64,000 nt of DNA from Occallatibacter gabretensis (GTDB lineage Bacteria; Acidobacteriota; Terriglobia; Terriglobales; Acidobacteriaceae): assembly GCF_001449115.1 (NCBI RefSeq), contig NZ_LAIJ01000010.1:496001-560000 (forward strand), written 5' to 3'. The translations under genes and the position numbers were made by a program. The notes under the pieces were generated by a model. The model was given only the letters and a program-made list of their open reading frames with translations, had not been told where the DNA came from and did no database searches. Each line of letters begins with the position of its first letter. The stretch's first letter is position 1. Below are positions 25,404-33,357 of the stretch, one piece after another.

Positions 25404-25985
25404 ATGAAGGTTGGAGCGATCATTCTGGCGGCGGGAGCGAGCCGGCGGCTGGGGCGGGCGAAGCAGCTTATTTCCTATGAGGGTGAGATGTTGCTGACTC
25501 GGGTTTTGAGGCTGGTGCGTGAGGCTTGTTTGGCGCATACCGTGGTGGTGCTTGGCGCGGAGCGTGAGGCGATTGCTGCGGCGGTGGATTTGAGCGGGGT
25601 GCGCGTGGTGAGAAATGAAGACTGGGTGCGCGGGATTGCGGGTTCGATTCATGCGGGGCTGCGGGCGCTGGAGGAAGTTGATGCGGATGTGGATGGGGCG
25701 CTGATTTTGACGTGCGATCAGCCGCGGTTGAGTGTTTCGCATTTGCGGGCATTGGTTGCGGCGTTTGATGCGCGGGGTGGACGGGATATTGCGGCGTCAG
25801 AGTATGCGGGTGGAGTTGGTGTGCCGGCGATTTTTCCGCGCTGCATGTTTGCGGAACTGTATGCGCTGAGTGGGGATAAGGGGGCGCGGGTGCAGCTGAA
25901 AGATGCGCGCGTTGTGATGCGAGTGGATTTTCCGGGTGGGGAAGTGGATGTGGATACGCCGGAGGATCTGGAGGCGTTGGAGTAG
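25404..25985 (+). CDS. MocA-like molybdenum cofactor cytidylyltransferase (NTP transferase)
   Basis: 193 aa. Nucleotide-binding motif LAAGASRRLGRAKQLI (residues 8-23), substrate loop CDQPRLS and C-terminal VDVDTPEDLEALE. MocA makes molybdopterin cytosine dinucleotide, the cofactor form of bacterial Mo hydroxylases of the xanthine dehydrogenase/PaoABC family. That fits the Mo enzyme at 1-3221 and the purine locus next door. A PucB-type role in xanthine dehydrogenase maturation is equally possible. Confidence 0.82.
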   Translation: MKVGAIILAAGASRRLGRAKQLISYEGEMLLTRVLRLVREACLAHTVVVLGAEREAIAAAVDLSGVRVVRNEDWVRGIAGSIHAGLRALEEVDADVDGALILTCDQPRLSVSHLRALVAAFDARGGRDIAASEYAGGVGVPAIFPRCMFAELYALSGDKGARVQLKDARVVMRVDFPGGEVDVDTPEDLEALE

Positions 25986-26009
25986 GGGCGAGTGACGAAG
26001 GGCTAAGGA

Positions 26010-26125
26010 CGAAAGAGCGAAAGCAGATCCTTCGACTCACCACCCCCGAACTCTGCCCCAAAGAGCAAAAGACCGCTCTTTGGGGACCCCTGAAGGACGT
26101 TTGGGGCCCATTTGCTCAGAATGAC
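26010..26125 (+). repeat. Interrupted TCCTTCGACT/CTCAGAATGACA repeat
   Basis: AAAGCAGATCCTTCGACTCA opens it and TTTGCTCAGAATGACATGG closes it, with an unusual inner part (CCCCAAAGAGC / GCTCTTTGGGG palindrome at about 26054-26083). With the next two repeats it fills the 374-bp gap between the MocA-like gene and uricase; no gene was seen there. Confidence 0.65.
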
Positions 26126-26142
26126 ATGGTTTGCTTTTGTGC

Positions 26143-26190
26143 TATCCCACCCTTGCGACAAAACAAAGACGTCGCAAGAATGGGGCACCC
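26143..26190. repeat. Palindromic intergenic repeat (GGGTGCCCCA family), inverted long-arm variant
   Basis: ATCCCACCCTTGCGAC, a 12-base loop region, GTCGCAAGAATGGGGCACCC. The inner arms CTTGCGAC and GTCGCAAG pair perfectly though their sequence differs from the other copies. Confidence 0.8.
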
Positions 26191-26214
26191 GAATGTGGGG
26201 GGGTGAACGAACGA

Positions 26215-26318
26215 AAAACAAATACAAAAACAACCGCAGGTCCTTCGACTTGTTTGGCGCGCACGCGCCAAACTTCGCTCAGGATGACATAGCTTTAGGC
26301 ACTCGCTCAAGATGACAT
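26215..26318 (+). repeat. TCCTTCGACT / TTTGGCGCG hairpin repeat
   Basis: Nearly identical to 15420-15535: GGTCCTTCGACTTGTTTGGC, a palindrome with TTTGGCGCGCACGCGCCAAA, CTCAGGATGACATAGC and a second CTCAAGATGACAT. The loop differs (CA versus TA) while the stem is kept. Confidence 0.8.
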
Positions 26319-26359
26319 CACTTTATTCAAGTGAGTGTTTATTCCTGGCAGCATAATTT

Positions 26360-27202
26360 CTAGCGTTCGATGGTGGCTTCGATGTAGCCGTGGGGCTCGT
26401 CGATGGGAACGAAGATGTGGTTGGGATTGTCCTGGCCGAAGGGTGTGAGATTGGCGAGCAGGTGATGGAGATTGGGCATGGTGAGGGTGATGCGCGTGAT
26501 CTCAGGCGCGGCGGCGAGCGCGGCCTGGCCCATGTCGAAGAGGGTGTGTTGGACGGATTGGCTATCGTGGGCGGCGAAGGTTTTGAGGAGGGCGGCTACG
26601 ATGCGGCTGCGGACTTGGGCGAATGGTGCGGTGTTGGAGGTATAGTCCCATGTGGCGGTGGCGGCGGTGCCGAAGATGCGGTCTGTGGCGGGCTGGAGCG
26701 TGGTGAGCTTGTCGACGATGTAGCCGGTGAAGGCGGACTTGGTGGTTTTGAGGATGGTGAGGTCCTGGATGCCAGAGGTAATTTGCCAAGGCTCGTCTTG
26801 CCGACGTGCGGCGTGAGTGGTTTGGAGCTCGGGGCCGCCGAGTTTGAAAGTGGTGGGTTCTTCTGTGTTGTTAAGGACGAGACGCTCCCAGGCTTTGCTG
26901 GTGATTTCGATGCTGACAGCGGAGACATGCGCGTTGTTCGAGAGGAAATGATCGCCGAGCTCCATGGCGAACTCTTCCATGGTTTCGAATTTGGAAGAGC
27001 GGGCGATGGAGTAGACGGTGTTCTTCATGGTGTCAGTGGGCAGAAGGCTGCTGTTGTCTGCTTGAGTGAAGCTGGTTTCGAAGTCGCCGCGGAGAAGAAC
27101 GCTGACGGTCCACTCTGAAAAATCATGACGGTCGCCGTGGCGTGTGATGCGCGAGAGGCGGATGCGCGATTTTCCGTAGCGGTTTTCTCCAAGATGGGCC
27201 AT
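26360..27202 (-). CDS. pucL: Urate oxidase (uricase)
   Basis: 280 aa. Catalytic Lys11 in RYGKSRIRL and Thr56-Asp57 in LLPTDTMKNTVY form the cofactor-free uricase active site; FTGYIVDKLTTL and the C-terminal LTMPNLHHLLANL (conserved His) complete the T-fold signature. It converts urate, O2 and water to 5-hydroxyisourate and H2O2. This is a free-standing uricase, not fused to OHCU decarboxylase as in some PucL proteins. Last gene of a seven-gene operon, 26 bp after HIU hydrolase. Confidence 0.96.
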   Translation of the reverse strand: MAHLGENRYGKSRIRLSRITRHGDRHDFSEWTVSVLLRGDFETSFTQADNSSLLPTDTMKNTVYSIARSSKFETMEEFAMELGDHFLSNNAHVSAVSIEITSKAWERLVLNNTEEPTTFKLGGPELQTTHAARRQDEPWQITSGIQDLTILKTTKSAFTGYIVDKLTTLQPATDRIFGTAATATWDYTSNTAPFAQVRSRIVAALLKTFAAHDSQSVQHTLFDMGQAALAAAPEITRITLTMPNLHHLLANLTPFGQDNPNHIFVPIDEPHGYIEATIER

Positions 27203-27228
27203 GGTTCCTCTTCTGGCTTGGACTTTGA

Positions 27229-27573
27229 TCAGCTTCCGCGATAGGTGGTGTAGCTGTTGTCACTGAGCAAAAGCGGCAGGTGGTAGTGGGCTTCGCCGTT
27301 GCACTGGAACTGGATGGTGATGTCGAGATAGATGCTGGTGCGGCCACGGTGGGTGAAGTAGGAGTGGACGTCGAAACGGAGGCGATAGAGGCCTTCGGGT
27401 GCCTCGGCCGCGAGGTGGTGGCAGCGGCCGTCGGGGTCGGTAGCGCCACGAGCGATGGATTGCCATTGTTCTGAGCCGTCGGTGCCGGGAAGCCATTTAT
27501 CGAGGCGGACGGGAATGCCGGGGGCGGGTTTGCCGGTCACTGTGTCGAGGACGTGTGTGGAGATTGAGCTCAT
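27229..27573 (-). CDS. pucM: 5-hydroxyisourate hydrolase (transthyretin-like)
   Basis: 114 aa. N-terminal ISTHVLDTVTGKPAPGIPV with catalytic His7, central GLYRLRFDV, and the diagnostic C-terminal tetrapeptide YRGS preceded by HYHLPLLLSDNSYTT. No export signal. It hydrolyses 5-hydroxyisourate to OHCU, the step after uricase. It lies between OHCU decarboxylase and uricase in the operon. Confidence 0.96.
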   Translation of the reverse strand: MSSISTHVLDTVTGKPAPGIPVRLDKWLPGTDGSEQWQSIARGATDPDGRCHHLAAEAPEGLYRLRFDVHSYFTHRGRTSIYLDITIQFQCNGEAHYHLPLLLSDNSYTTYRGS

Positions 27574-27619
27574 GGTGTGGACCTGACTCCGAGATTAACC
27601 TGTCGAATTGATTGTGGCG

Positions 27620-28132
27620 CTACTCTGTTAGCCATTTTTTTAAGCGGATGTGAGTGATCTGGCGCTGCTGTTCGGCAGCTTCGCTGAGTTCGGTGGGGCG
27701 GTCGCTTGAAAGGCGGCGTTCGAGGATGGCTAGCATTTCGTCTGCGGATTTGCCGGTGGCGCAGACGATGTAGGTGAAGCCGAAGCGTTCTTCGTATTGC
27801 GTGTTGAGGATGACGAGATGCGCGAGGGTTTGCTCGGTGGCGGATTGCGTGGAGGATTGTTCCTGGTTCGACCAGGATGCGGATTGGGTTGAGGCGTGCT
27901 GGGCGGGTTTGCGCGAGCCGATGCGGGGGTGGCAGGCGAAGGCTTGGAGCCAGTCGGATTCCTGCATCTCAGACCAGATTGTGTCGGCGGTTTCGTAGAG
28001 AGATTGGGGAGTGGGGATGGGGCGTGCGGCGACCATGGCCGTGGCCCAGCGGGTTGCGCCGCAGCAGGCGAGCATGGCGCTGAGGGCAGTTTGCTCAGGG
28101 GCGTCGTTCCATGCGGTCAGGATTGGGTTCAT
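27620..28132 (-). CDS. uraD: OHCU decarboxylase
   Basis: 170 aa from the ATG at 28132; the longer frame to 28213 overlaps the upstream gene and lacks family similarity. Catalytic His68 in ACHPRIG and the QYEERFGFTYIVCATGKSA segment (residues 112-130) are those of 2-oxo-4-hydroxy-4-carboxy-5-ureidoimidazoline decarboxylase, which gives S-allantoin. A low-complexity Ser/Gln stretch lies at about 80-100. It is 10 bp downstream of the ureidoglycolate amidohydrolase gene. Confidence 0.95.
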   Translation of the reverse strand: MNPILTAWNDAPEQTALSAMLACCGATRWATAMVAARPIPTPQSLYETADTIWSEMQESDWLQAFACHPRIGSRKPAQHASTQSASWSNQEQSSTQSATEQTLAHLVILNTQYEERFGFTYIVCATGKSADEMLAILERRLSSDRPTELSEAAEQQRQITHIRLKKWLTE

Positions 28133-28142
28133 TCTGGGCCGT

Positions 28143-29381
28143 TCATGAGGCGAGGGCGGCGAGTGTGCGGGCGAGGACGTGGACGCCGGAGCCAATCCAT
28201 TCGGGTGAGGCATATTCGTCGGGACGATGGCTTACGCCGCCGCGACAGGGGATGAAGAGCATGGCTACGGGTGCAATGCGGGCAATGAAGAGCGAGTCGT
28301 GGTAGGCGCGGCTGACCATGCGCCTGTAGCTCTTGCCGGAGGCTTTGCATGCGTCTTCAAGCGCGGCGAGGATGGATTCGTCGCATGTGGCGGGCGGGTC
28401 GGAGTTGACGATTTCGGTGGTGATGCGGACGTTGCGCTTCGAGGCTGTCTGGTTGCAGGCGGATTGGATTTCGGTAAGGACGTGGTCGCGGCGGGTGGCG
28501 TCGATGTCGCGGACGTCCACTTCGAGTTTTACGCGCGAAGGGACGGAGTTGACTGCGCCGGGGAAGACTTCGCAGACGCCTACGGTGGCGACTGTGTCGA
28601 CTACGCCGGTGGATTTGGAGGCGGATTCGACGGCGAGGATGATTTCAGATGCTGCGGCGAGGGCGTCCCGGCGCACGGGCATGAGCATGGCTCCGGCGTG
28701 GCCGCCTTCGCCTTCAATGAGGATGCGGAGGCTGGCGGGGGCGGCGATGTGGGCGACGAGGCCGATGTCGATGGATTCCGCTTCGAGGGTTGGGCCTTGC
28801 TCGATGTGGAGCTCGATGAATTGATGGAAGCGGTTGGGTGGGAGAGCGACAGATTCGAGAGAGCCGGGGAAGTTGGCGGCGGCGCGGAGTTCGTCCAGTG
28901 TGCGGCCTTCTTTATCGCGGAGGGTGGCGGCTTTTTGGAGAGAGAGCGCGCCGGAGATCATGCGAGAGCCGAGGCAGCCGATGCCGAAGCGCGTGGGTTC
29001 CTCGGATGTGAAGATGACTAGTTCGATGGAGCGGCGCGGGGTGAAGCCGAGCGCTTGCAGGACGCGGATGGCTTCAAGGCCGCCGAGGACGCCGACGCAG
29101 CCGTCGTAGAGGCCGGCGTTAGGGATGGCGTCGATGTGTGAGCCGGTGCCGATGGGGGCGAGCGAGGGATCGGAGCCGGGCCAGCGGGCGAAGGTGTTGC
29201 CGATGGGGTCCTCGTGGATGGTGAGGCCGGCGGCGGTGCAGAGATTCTTGACGTAGGCGCGGGCGCGGAGATCGGCTTCGCTGAACACGACGCGAGTGAC
29301 GACGGGGGGCTCGGCCTCAGAGATCTGGCCGAGGGTCAGGAGCTCGTGGATGAGATTGTCGGTGGTGAGTGTGGGAGCCAT
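28143..29381 (-). CDS. M20-family amidohydrolase, probable ureidoglycolate amidohydrolase
   Basis: 412 aa. Bimetal-site residues: His82 in GTGSHIDAIP, Asp93 in YDG, Glu127-Glu128 in FTSEEPTRFG, His in ELHIEQGP, and a C-terminal His in SRAYHDSLF. The tail MVSRAYHDSLFIARIAP and PCRGGVSHRPDEY resemble plant ureidoglycolate amidohydrolase (UAH), whereas the paralogue at 30138 has the allantoate-amidohydrolase form SGAGHDAM. Predicted reaction: ureidoglycolate to glyoxylate, 2 NH3 and CO2. It starts 4 bp after the ureidoglycine aminohydrolase gene. Assignment between UAH and a second allantoate amidohydrolase rests on these motifs. Confidence 0.85.
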   Translation of the reverse strand: MAPTLTTDNLIHELLTLGQISEAEPPVVTRVVFSEADLRARAYVKNLCTAAGLTIHEDPIGNTFARWPGSDPSLAPIGTGSHIDAIPNAGLYDGCVGVLGGLEAIRVLQALGFTPRRSIELVIFTSEEPTRFGIGCLGSRMISGALSLQKAATLRDKEGRTLDELRAAANFPGSLESVALPPNRFHQFIELHIEQGPTLEAESIDIGLVAHIAAPASLRILIEGEGGHAGAMLMPVRRDALAAASEIILAVESASKSTGVVDTVATVGVCEVFPGAVNSVPSRVKLEVDVRDIDATRRDHVLTEIQSACNQTASKRNVRITTEIVNSDPPATCDESILAALEDACKASGKSYRRMVSRAYHDSLFIARIAPVAMLFIPCRGGVSHRPDEYASPEWIGSGVHVLARTLAALAS

Positions 29382-29385
29382 GGGT

Positions 29386-30126
29386 TTATTCGCCTAGTGG
29401 GTGACGGCGCGAATCTTTGTAGATGAGGTATTTGGCGGCCTGCTTGCCGAGCGCGCCGAACCACTGCGGGCAGTATGGGGCCATGTAGATGAAGTCGCCG
29501 GCCTGGACGGGGTACCAGTGGTCGCCGAGGCGGTAGATGCCGCTGCCCTGCAGCATGAGAAGGCCGTGCTCCATGATGTGGATTTCGACCATGGGGAGGG
29601 CTGCGCCTGGATCGTAGGTCATGATGTTGACCGCGAAGTCGTGGGCGGGGGCGTCGGGGATGAGGGGCTGGACGCGAAGGGCGTCGTCGCCGGGGACGGC
29701 TATGGCGGCGGGGACGTTGGCCTGGTTACCGATGATGAGCTTTGGAGCTTCGGAGGTGCTGGTGAGCTCGTAGGGTTTTTCTATGATGGCGGCGCGGGAT
29801 TTGGTGACGGCGGTGACGGTGTGGGGCGTGGCTTCGGGGATGTAGGCGAAGTGGCCTTCGGTGAGGGTGTGCTGATGGCTATCGATGCTGAGCGTTAGTT
29901 CGCCTTCGAGGACGTAGAGGAAGCGCTGGGCTGGCGCGGGGGCGAGGGTGCCGTTGGGCGCGAATTCGGCGGTGAACTGGGTGAATTCTGCGCCGAGCTG
30001 TGGGGCGGCGTGGATGATGAATTCGACGCCGGGGGCGCTATTGAGCGCTGTGCGGACGAAGGTGTCGGGGGTTTGGAGGAGATGGTCGTGTTTGAGGCTG
30101 CTGCGTGTGTGGCCAAGATGTTGCAC
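29386..30126 (-). CDS. ylbA: (S)-ureidoglycine aminohydrolase (bicupin)
   Basis: 246 aa from a GTG at 30126 (GAGGT upstream). Two cupin barrels: the first with RFLYVLEGELTLSI and YIPEATPHTVTAV, the second with MVEIHIMEHGLLMLQGSGIY and YMAPYCPQWFGA, where the Glu-His-Gln set binds manganese in the E. coli and plant enzymes. It deaminates ureidoglycine to ureidoglycolate. Its place between allantoate amidohydrolase and ureidoglycolate amidohydrolase matches the reaction order. Confidence 0.93.
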   Translation of the reverse strand: MQHLGHTRSSLKHDHLLQTPDTFVRTALNSAPGVEFIIHAAPQLGAEFTQFTAEFAPNGTLAPAPAQRFLYVLEGELTLSIDSHQHTLTEGHFAYIPEATPHTVTAVTKSRAAIIEKPYELTSTSEAPKLIIGNQANVPAAIAVPGDDALRVQPLIPDAPAHDFAVNIMTYDPGAALPMVEIHIMEHGLLMLQGSGIYRLGDHWYPVQAGDFIYMAPYCPQWFGALGKQAAKYLIYKDSRRHPLGE

Positions 30127-30137
30127 GGTGACCTCGT

Positions 30138-31397
30138 TTAGGTGTTGTTGATTGTAGCGAAGATGCGTTCCAGAAAGTTGGCGGCGACGTGGAGGGCGGC
30201 TTCGACGTCTTGCTCGCGGACGGATTCTGCGGGATGGTGGCTGATGCCGCCGGGAGAGCGGAGGAAGAGCATGGTGGTAGGAATGCGGGCGGCGAGGATC
30301 ATGGCGTCATGGCCTGCGCCGCTGGTGAGAATGCGGGCAGGGAGGCCGGTGGATTCGAGGGCGGCGGTTAGGTTGGCGGTGAGAGCAAGATCCATGGGTA
30401 TGGCGGGTTCGTTCATGGTCTGGGTGAACTGGGCGGTGAGACCGCGGCGCTGAGCGATGGATTGAGCTTGAGCGATGAGGGCTTCGACGGCGACGGTACG
30501 GATGGGGTCGCTTGGGTGGCGGAGGTCGAGAGTGGTGTGGACAGTGCCGGGGATGACGTTGGTGGCATTGGGGTCGGCAAAGATTTTGCCGACAGTGGCG
30601 ACGAGGGATGGCGTACTGTTGGCGTGGGTTTCGACCGCGGTGATCCATTCGGCGGCTGCGGCGAGGGCGTCATGGCGCAGGTGCATGGGGGTGGTTCCCG
30701 CATGGTTGGCGTGGCCGGTGAAGGTGAGGGTGCCGCGGGTTTGGCCGACGATGGAAGTGACTGCGGCGAGCTGCAGATCTTCTGCTTCGAGGATGGGGCC
30801 TTGCTCGATATGGATTTCCAGGAAGCCGAGGGTCTGTTGCGGCTCGATGGCGGCAGAGGGGATTTGCGTGGGATCGAGGCCGAAGGAGCGGATTGCTTCT
30901 GACATGGGGATGCCGTCGGCGTCTTCATAGGCGAGGAGTTTTTCATCGAAGGTGCCGGCGACGGCGCGGCTGCCGAGGAACGGGATGCCGTAGCGGACGC
31001 CTTCTTCTTCGCTGAAGGCGATGACTTCGATGCTGAGAGGGAGTTGGCGCTCCTGCACGATTTCGACGAGTTCGAGGGCGAGGGTGACACCGAGGATGCC
31101 GTCGAAGGGGCCGGCGTCGGGAACGGTGTCGATATGGGAGCCGATGAGGAAGCGTTTAGCGGGTGCGTTGGCGGGTTGATGGATGCCTCGGAGGTTGCCG
31201 GCTGCGTCCGTTTGGACAGTCATGCCGAGGGCTTCCATGCGCTGTCGGAGATGGGTATGGACGGCGTGGACGGGCGGGGTGAGGAAGCGGCGGGTGATGT
31301 GGGCGGGCTCCTCTGTGAAAGTGGCGAGGGTGTGGCACTCGGAGATGGCTCGGACCGACTGGGCATGCATGGGGCGGGATTTTATTGTCTGGTCCAT
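30138..31397 (-). CDS. allC: Allantoate amidohydrolase (M20 family)
   Basis: 419 aa from the ATG at 31397, which overlaps the allantoinase stop as TAATG; the longer frame to 31439 is antisense-free but inside allantoinase. Metal residues His88 (IGSHIDTVPDAGPFDG), Asp99, Glu131-132 (FSEEEGVRYG), His in EIHIEQGP and the C-terminal His of TSGAGHDAMILAARIP fit AllC. Reaction: allantoate to ureidoglycine, CO2 and NH3. Second gene of the ureide operon. Confidence 0.92.
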   Translation of the reverse strand: MDQTIKSRPMHAQSVRAISECHTLATFTEEPAHITRRFLTPPVHAVHTHLRQRMEALGMTVQTDAAGNLRGIHQPANAPAKRFLIGSHIDTVPDAGPFDGILGVTLALELVEIVQERQLPLSIEVIAFSEEEGVRYGIPFLGSRAVAGTFDEKLLAYEDADGIPMSEAIRSFGLDPTQIPSAAIEPQQTLGFLEIHIEQGPILEAEDLQLAAVTSIVGQTRGTLTFTGHANHAGTTPMHLRHDALAAAAEWITAVETHANSTPSLVATVGKIFADPNATNVIPGTVHTTLDLRHPSDPIRTVAVEALIAQAQSIAQRRGLTAQFTQTMNEPAIPMDLALTANLTAALESTGLPARILTSGAGHDAMILAARIPTTMLFLRSPGGISHHPAESVREQDVEAALHVAANFLERIFATINNT

Positions 31398-32758
31398 TAC
31401 GGTTTTGTGAGGTCTTTTCCGTGCGGCTGTGGGCTCCATGTGCCGTTTGCGTAGATTTTTTCACCGCCGAGCCAGGTTTCGAGGATGCGGCCACGGAGGC
31501 TTGCGCCGAGATAAGGCGAGATTTTGTGGCGGAAATTGAGGCCGGATTCGGTGACGGTCCAGGTGATGTCAGGATCAAAGATGGCGAAATCGGCGTCTGC
31601 GCCGGGGCGAAGTGCGCCTTTGCTATGGAGGCCAGCGAGGCGCGCGGGGGCGGCGGCGAGCCATTCGGCGATGTGGATAAGAGCAGATTCGTGGTTGAAG
31701 TTTCGCTCGAGGATTCCGGTCCAAATGATTGATATAGCTAGGCCAAGCGAAGCGACGCCGCCCCAGACTGAGTCGAAGCGGCCTTCTTCCTGATTCTTCA
31801 TTGCGGGCGGGCATGGGGAGTGGTCGGTGGCGATGAAGTCGATGAGGCCGGTGAAGAGGGCTTGCCAGAGGGCTTCGCGGTTCTGTGCGCTGCGGATGGG
31901 CGGGGCGCATTTGTATTCGGTTGCGCCGTCGGGGATTTCTTCGGCGGCGAACCAGAGATAGTGTGGGCAGGTTTCTACGGTGATGGGCAGGCCTCGCTGG
32001 CGGGCTTCGGCTAGCAGCGGGAGAGCTTCAGCACTGGAGAGATGGACGATGTGGATTGGGGTCTGGAACTCTTCCGCTAGCTGGATTAGGAGGCGGATGG
32101 CTTCGACTTCGGAGGAGTCGGGACGTGAGGTGAGCCATGTGGAGTATAGACGCCAATCTGCATTTGTGGCGCTGAGTTTAGCTGTGGCAGCTTCAACTGA
32201 TGCTTTAAGTTCTGCATGGGCAAGAAGGGGTAGATTTGTGCCTTCAAGTTTGGTGAGGGCGGCGCGGAGATCGGATTCGTCGACCCAGGCGAAGCCTTCA
32301 ATGCCGGAGTGGATGAGGAAGCATTTGAAACCGTGGACGCCGGCGGCGATGAGTTCGGGGATTTCGTCGGCGTTGCCGTGGACGACTCCGCCCCATGCGG
32401 CCCAGTCTGTCCAGGCGTTGTGGCGGGCGGCTGCGCGTTTTTCTTCGAGGGCAGCTGCGGTGATGGTTTCCGGGATGCAGTTGAGAGGCATGTCGACGAG
32501 CGTGGTGACACCGCCGGAGGCTGCTGCGCGGGTGGCGGTCCCGAAGCCTTCCCAGTCGCGGCCGGGATCGTTGATGTGGACGTGAGTATCGACGAGGCCG
32601 GGAAGGAGGACGAGGTCGCCAAAGTCGTGGAGGATTGCGCCGGGGGTGTGTGCGTCCCATAGATGTATGGCGGTGATTTTGCCTGCGTCTACGAGGACCG
32701 TGGCGGGGCGAACGCCTTCCGGTGTGACGACTCGGGTTGAGCGGAATGCCTGTGCCAT
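31397..32758 (-). CDS. allB: Allantoinase
   Basis: 453 aa from the ATG at 32758; the longer frame runs into the divergent guanine deaminase. Cyclic amidohydrolase fold with His59 and His61 in VDTHVHINDPG, the carbamylated Lys145 in GFKCFL, His in LPLLAHAEL, VETCPHYLWF, and Asp in IATDHSPCPP. The HINDPGR form after the HxH pair is typical for allantoinases. Reaction: allantoin plus water to allantoate. First gene of the operon; translation coupling to allC is likely through TAATG. Confidence 0.94.
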   Translation of the reverse strand: MAQAFRSTRVVTPEGVRPATVLVDAGKITAIHLWDAHTPGAILHDFGDLVLLPGLVDTHVHINDPGRDWEGFGTATRAAASGGVTTLVDMPLNCIPETITAAALEEKRAAARHNAWTDWAAWGGVVHGNADEIPELIAAGVHGFKCFLIHSGIEGFAWVDESDLRAALTKLEGTNLPLLAHAELKASVEAATAKLSATNADWRLYSTWLTSRPDSSEVEAIRLLIQLAEEFQTPIHIVHLSSAEALPLLAEARQRGLPITVETCPHYLWFAAEEIPDGATEYKCAPPIRSAQNREALWQALFTGLIDFIATDHSPCPPAMKNQEEGRFDSVWGGVASLGLAISIIWTGILERNFNHESALIHIAEWLAAAPARLAGLHSKGALRPGADADFAIFDPDITWTVTESGLNFRHKISPYLGASLRGRILETWLGGEKIYANGTWSPQPHGKDLTKP

Positions 32759-32805
32759 ACTGTGTTTACTTTTGTAGCAGAGTGAATACGAGACGAGGCA
32801 CAAAC
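32759..32805. promoter_or_regulatory. 47-bp divergent control region between allantoinase operon and guanine deaminase
   Basis: Only 47 bp separate the two divergent start codons, so the promoters must overlap or extend into the coding regions. A regulator site here would act on both transcripts. By eye I see TTTACT and GAATAC (plus strand) but not at standard spacing. The allantoinase start has no clear Shine-Dalgarno; guanine deaminase has GAGG seven bases upstream. Confidence 0.4.
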
Positions 32806-33285
32806 ATGCCAGCTGGGCCGAATTCTGAGTTTTTGCGCCGGGCGATTGCGCTGGCTACCGAGAATGTGACGAGCGGGCGTGGTGGGCCGTTTGGCGCGGT
32901 GATTGTGCGGGACGGGAAGATTGTGGGTGAGGGCGCGAATTCCGTCACGGCTGCGAGTGATCCGACGGCGCATGCGGAGGTGAATGCGATTCGCGCGGCG
33001 GCGAAGGCGTTAGGGACGTTTGTGCTGGATGGGTGCGAGCTGTATACAAGCTGCGAGCCCTGTCCGATGTGCCTGGCGGCGAGCTACTGGGCTCGGCTGG
33101 ATGCGGTTTATTATGGAGCGAACGCGGCGGATGCGGCACGGGCGGGATTTGACGATGCGTTTCTGTATGCGGAGTTTAAGAAGGACCAGCCGGAGAGGAC
33201 GCTGCCTGCGGTGCAGTTGCTGAGCGGTGAGGCTTGGGACAGTTTTGCGGCTTGGATTGCTTCGCCGAATAAGGTGGAGTATTAG
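32806..33285 (+). CDS. guaD: Guanine deaminase (GuaD, cytidine-deaminase fold)
   Basis: 159 aa from the ATG at 32806. Zinc/catalytic residues His56 and Glu58 (DPTAHAEVNAIR), Cys86 and Cys89 (TSCEPCPMCL). Similarity to Bacillus GuaD extends through GGPFGAVIVRDG, AGFDDAFLY and the C-terminal NKVEY (GuaD ends NKKEY), where the swapped tail caps the active site. Reaction: guanine to xanthine and ammonia, feeding the urate pathway. Divergent from allantoinase. Confidence 0.93.
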   Translation: MPAGPNSEFLRRAIALATENVTSGRGGPFGAVIVRDGKIVGEGANSVTAASDPTAHAEVNAIRAAAKALGTFVLDGCELYTSCEPCPMCLAASYWARLDAVYYGANAADAARAGFDDAFLYAEFKKDQPERTLPAVQLLSGEAWDSFAAWIASPNKVEY

Positions 33286-33291
33286 GGCCGA

Positions 33292-33320
33292 TAAAAGCAA
33301 AAACAAGAGTAACCGCCACT
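33292..33320 (+). repeat. Truncated start of a TCCTTCGACT-family repeat
   Basis: AAAAGCAAAAACAAGAGTAACCGC matches the opening of the 15420 and 26215 repeats and then stops before the TCCTTC core. A partial copy helps define the left end of that repeat. Confidence 0.55.
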
Positions 33321-33357
33321 CCGACAGATGGGATGCACCTAACAAAAGAGGAATAGT

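Noticed and set aside
26390-27118. 242-codon plus-strand frame over uricase
   Set aside because: Antisense shadow of the uricase gene, whose active-site residues are all intact.
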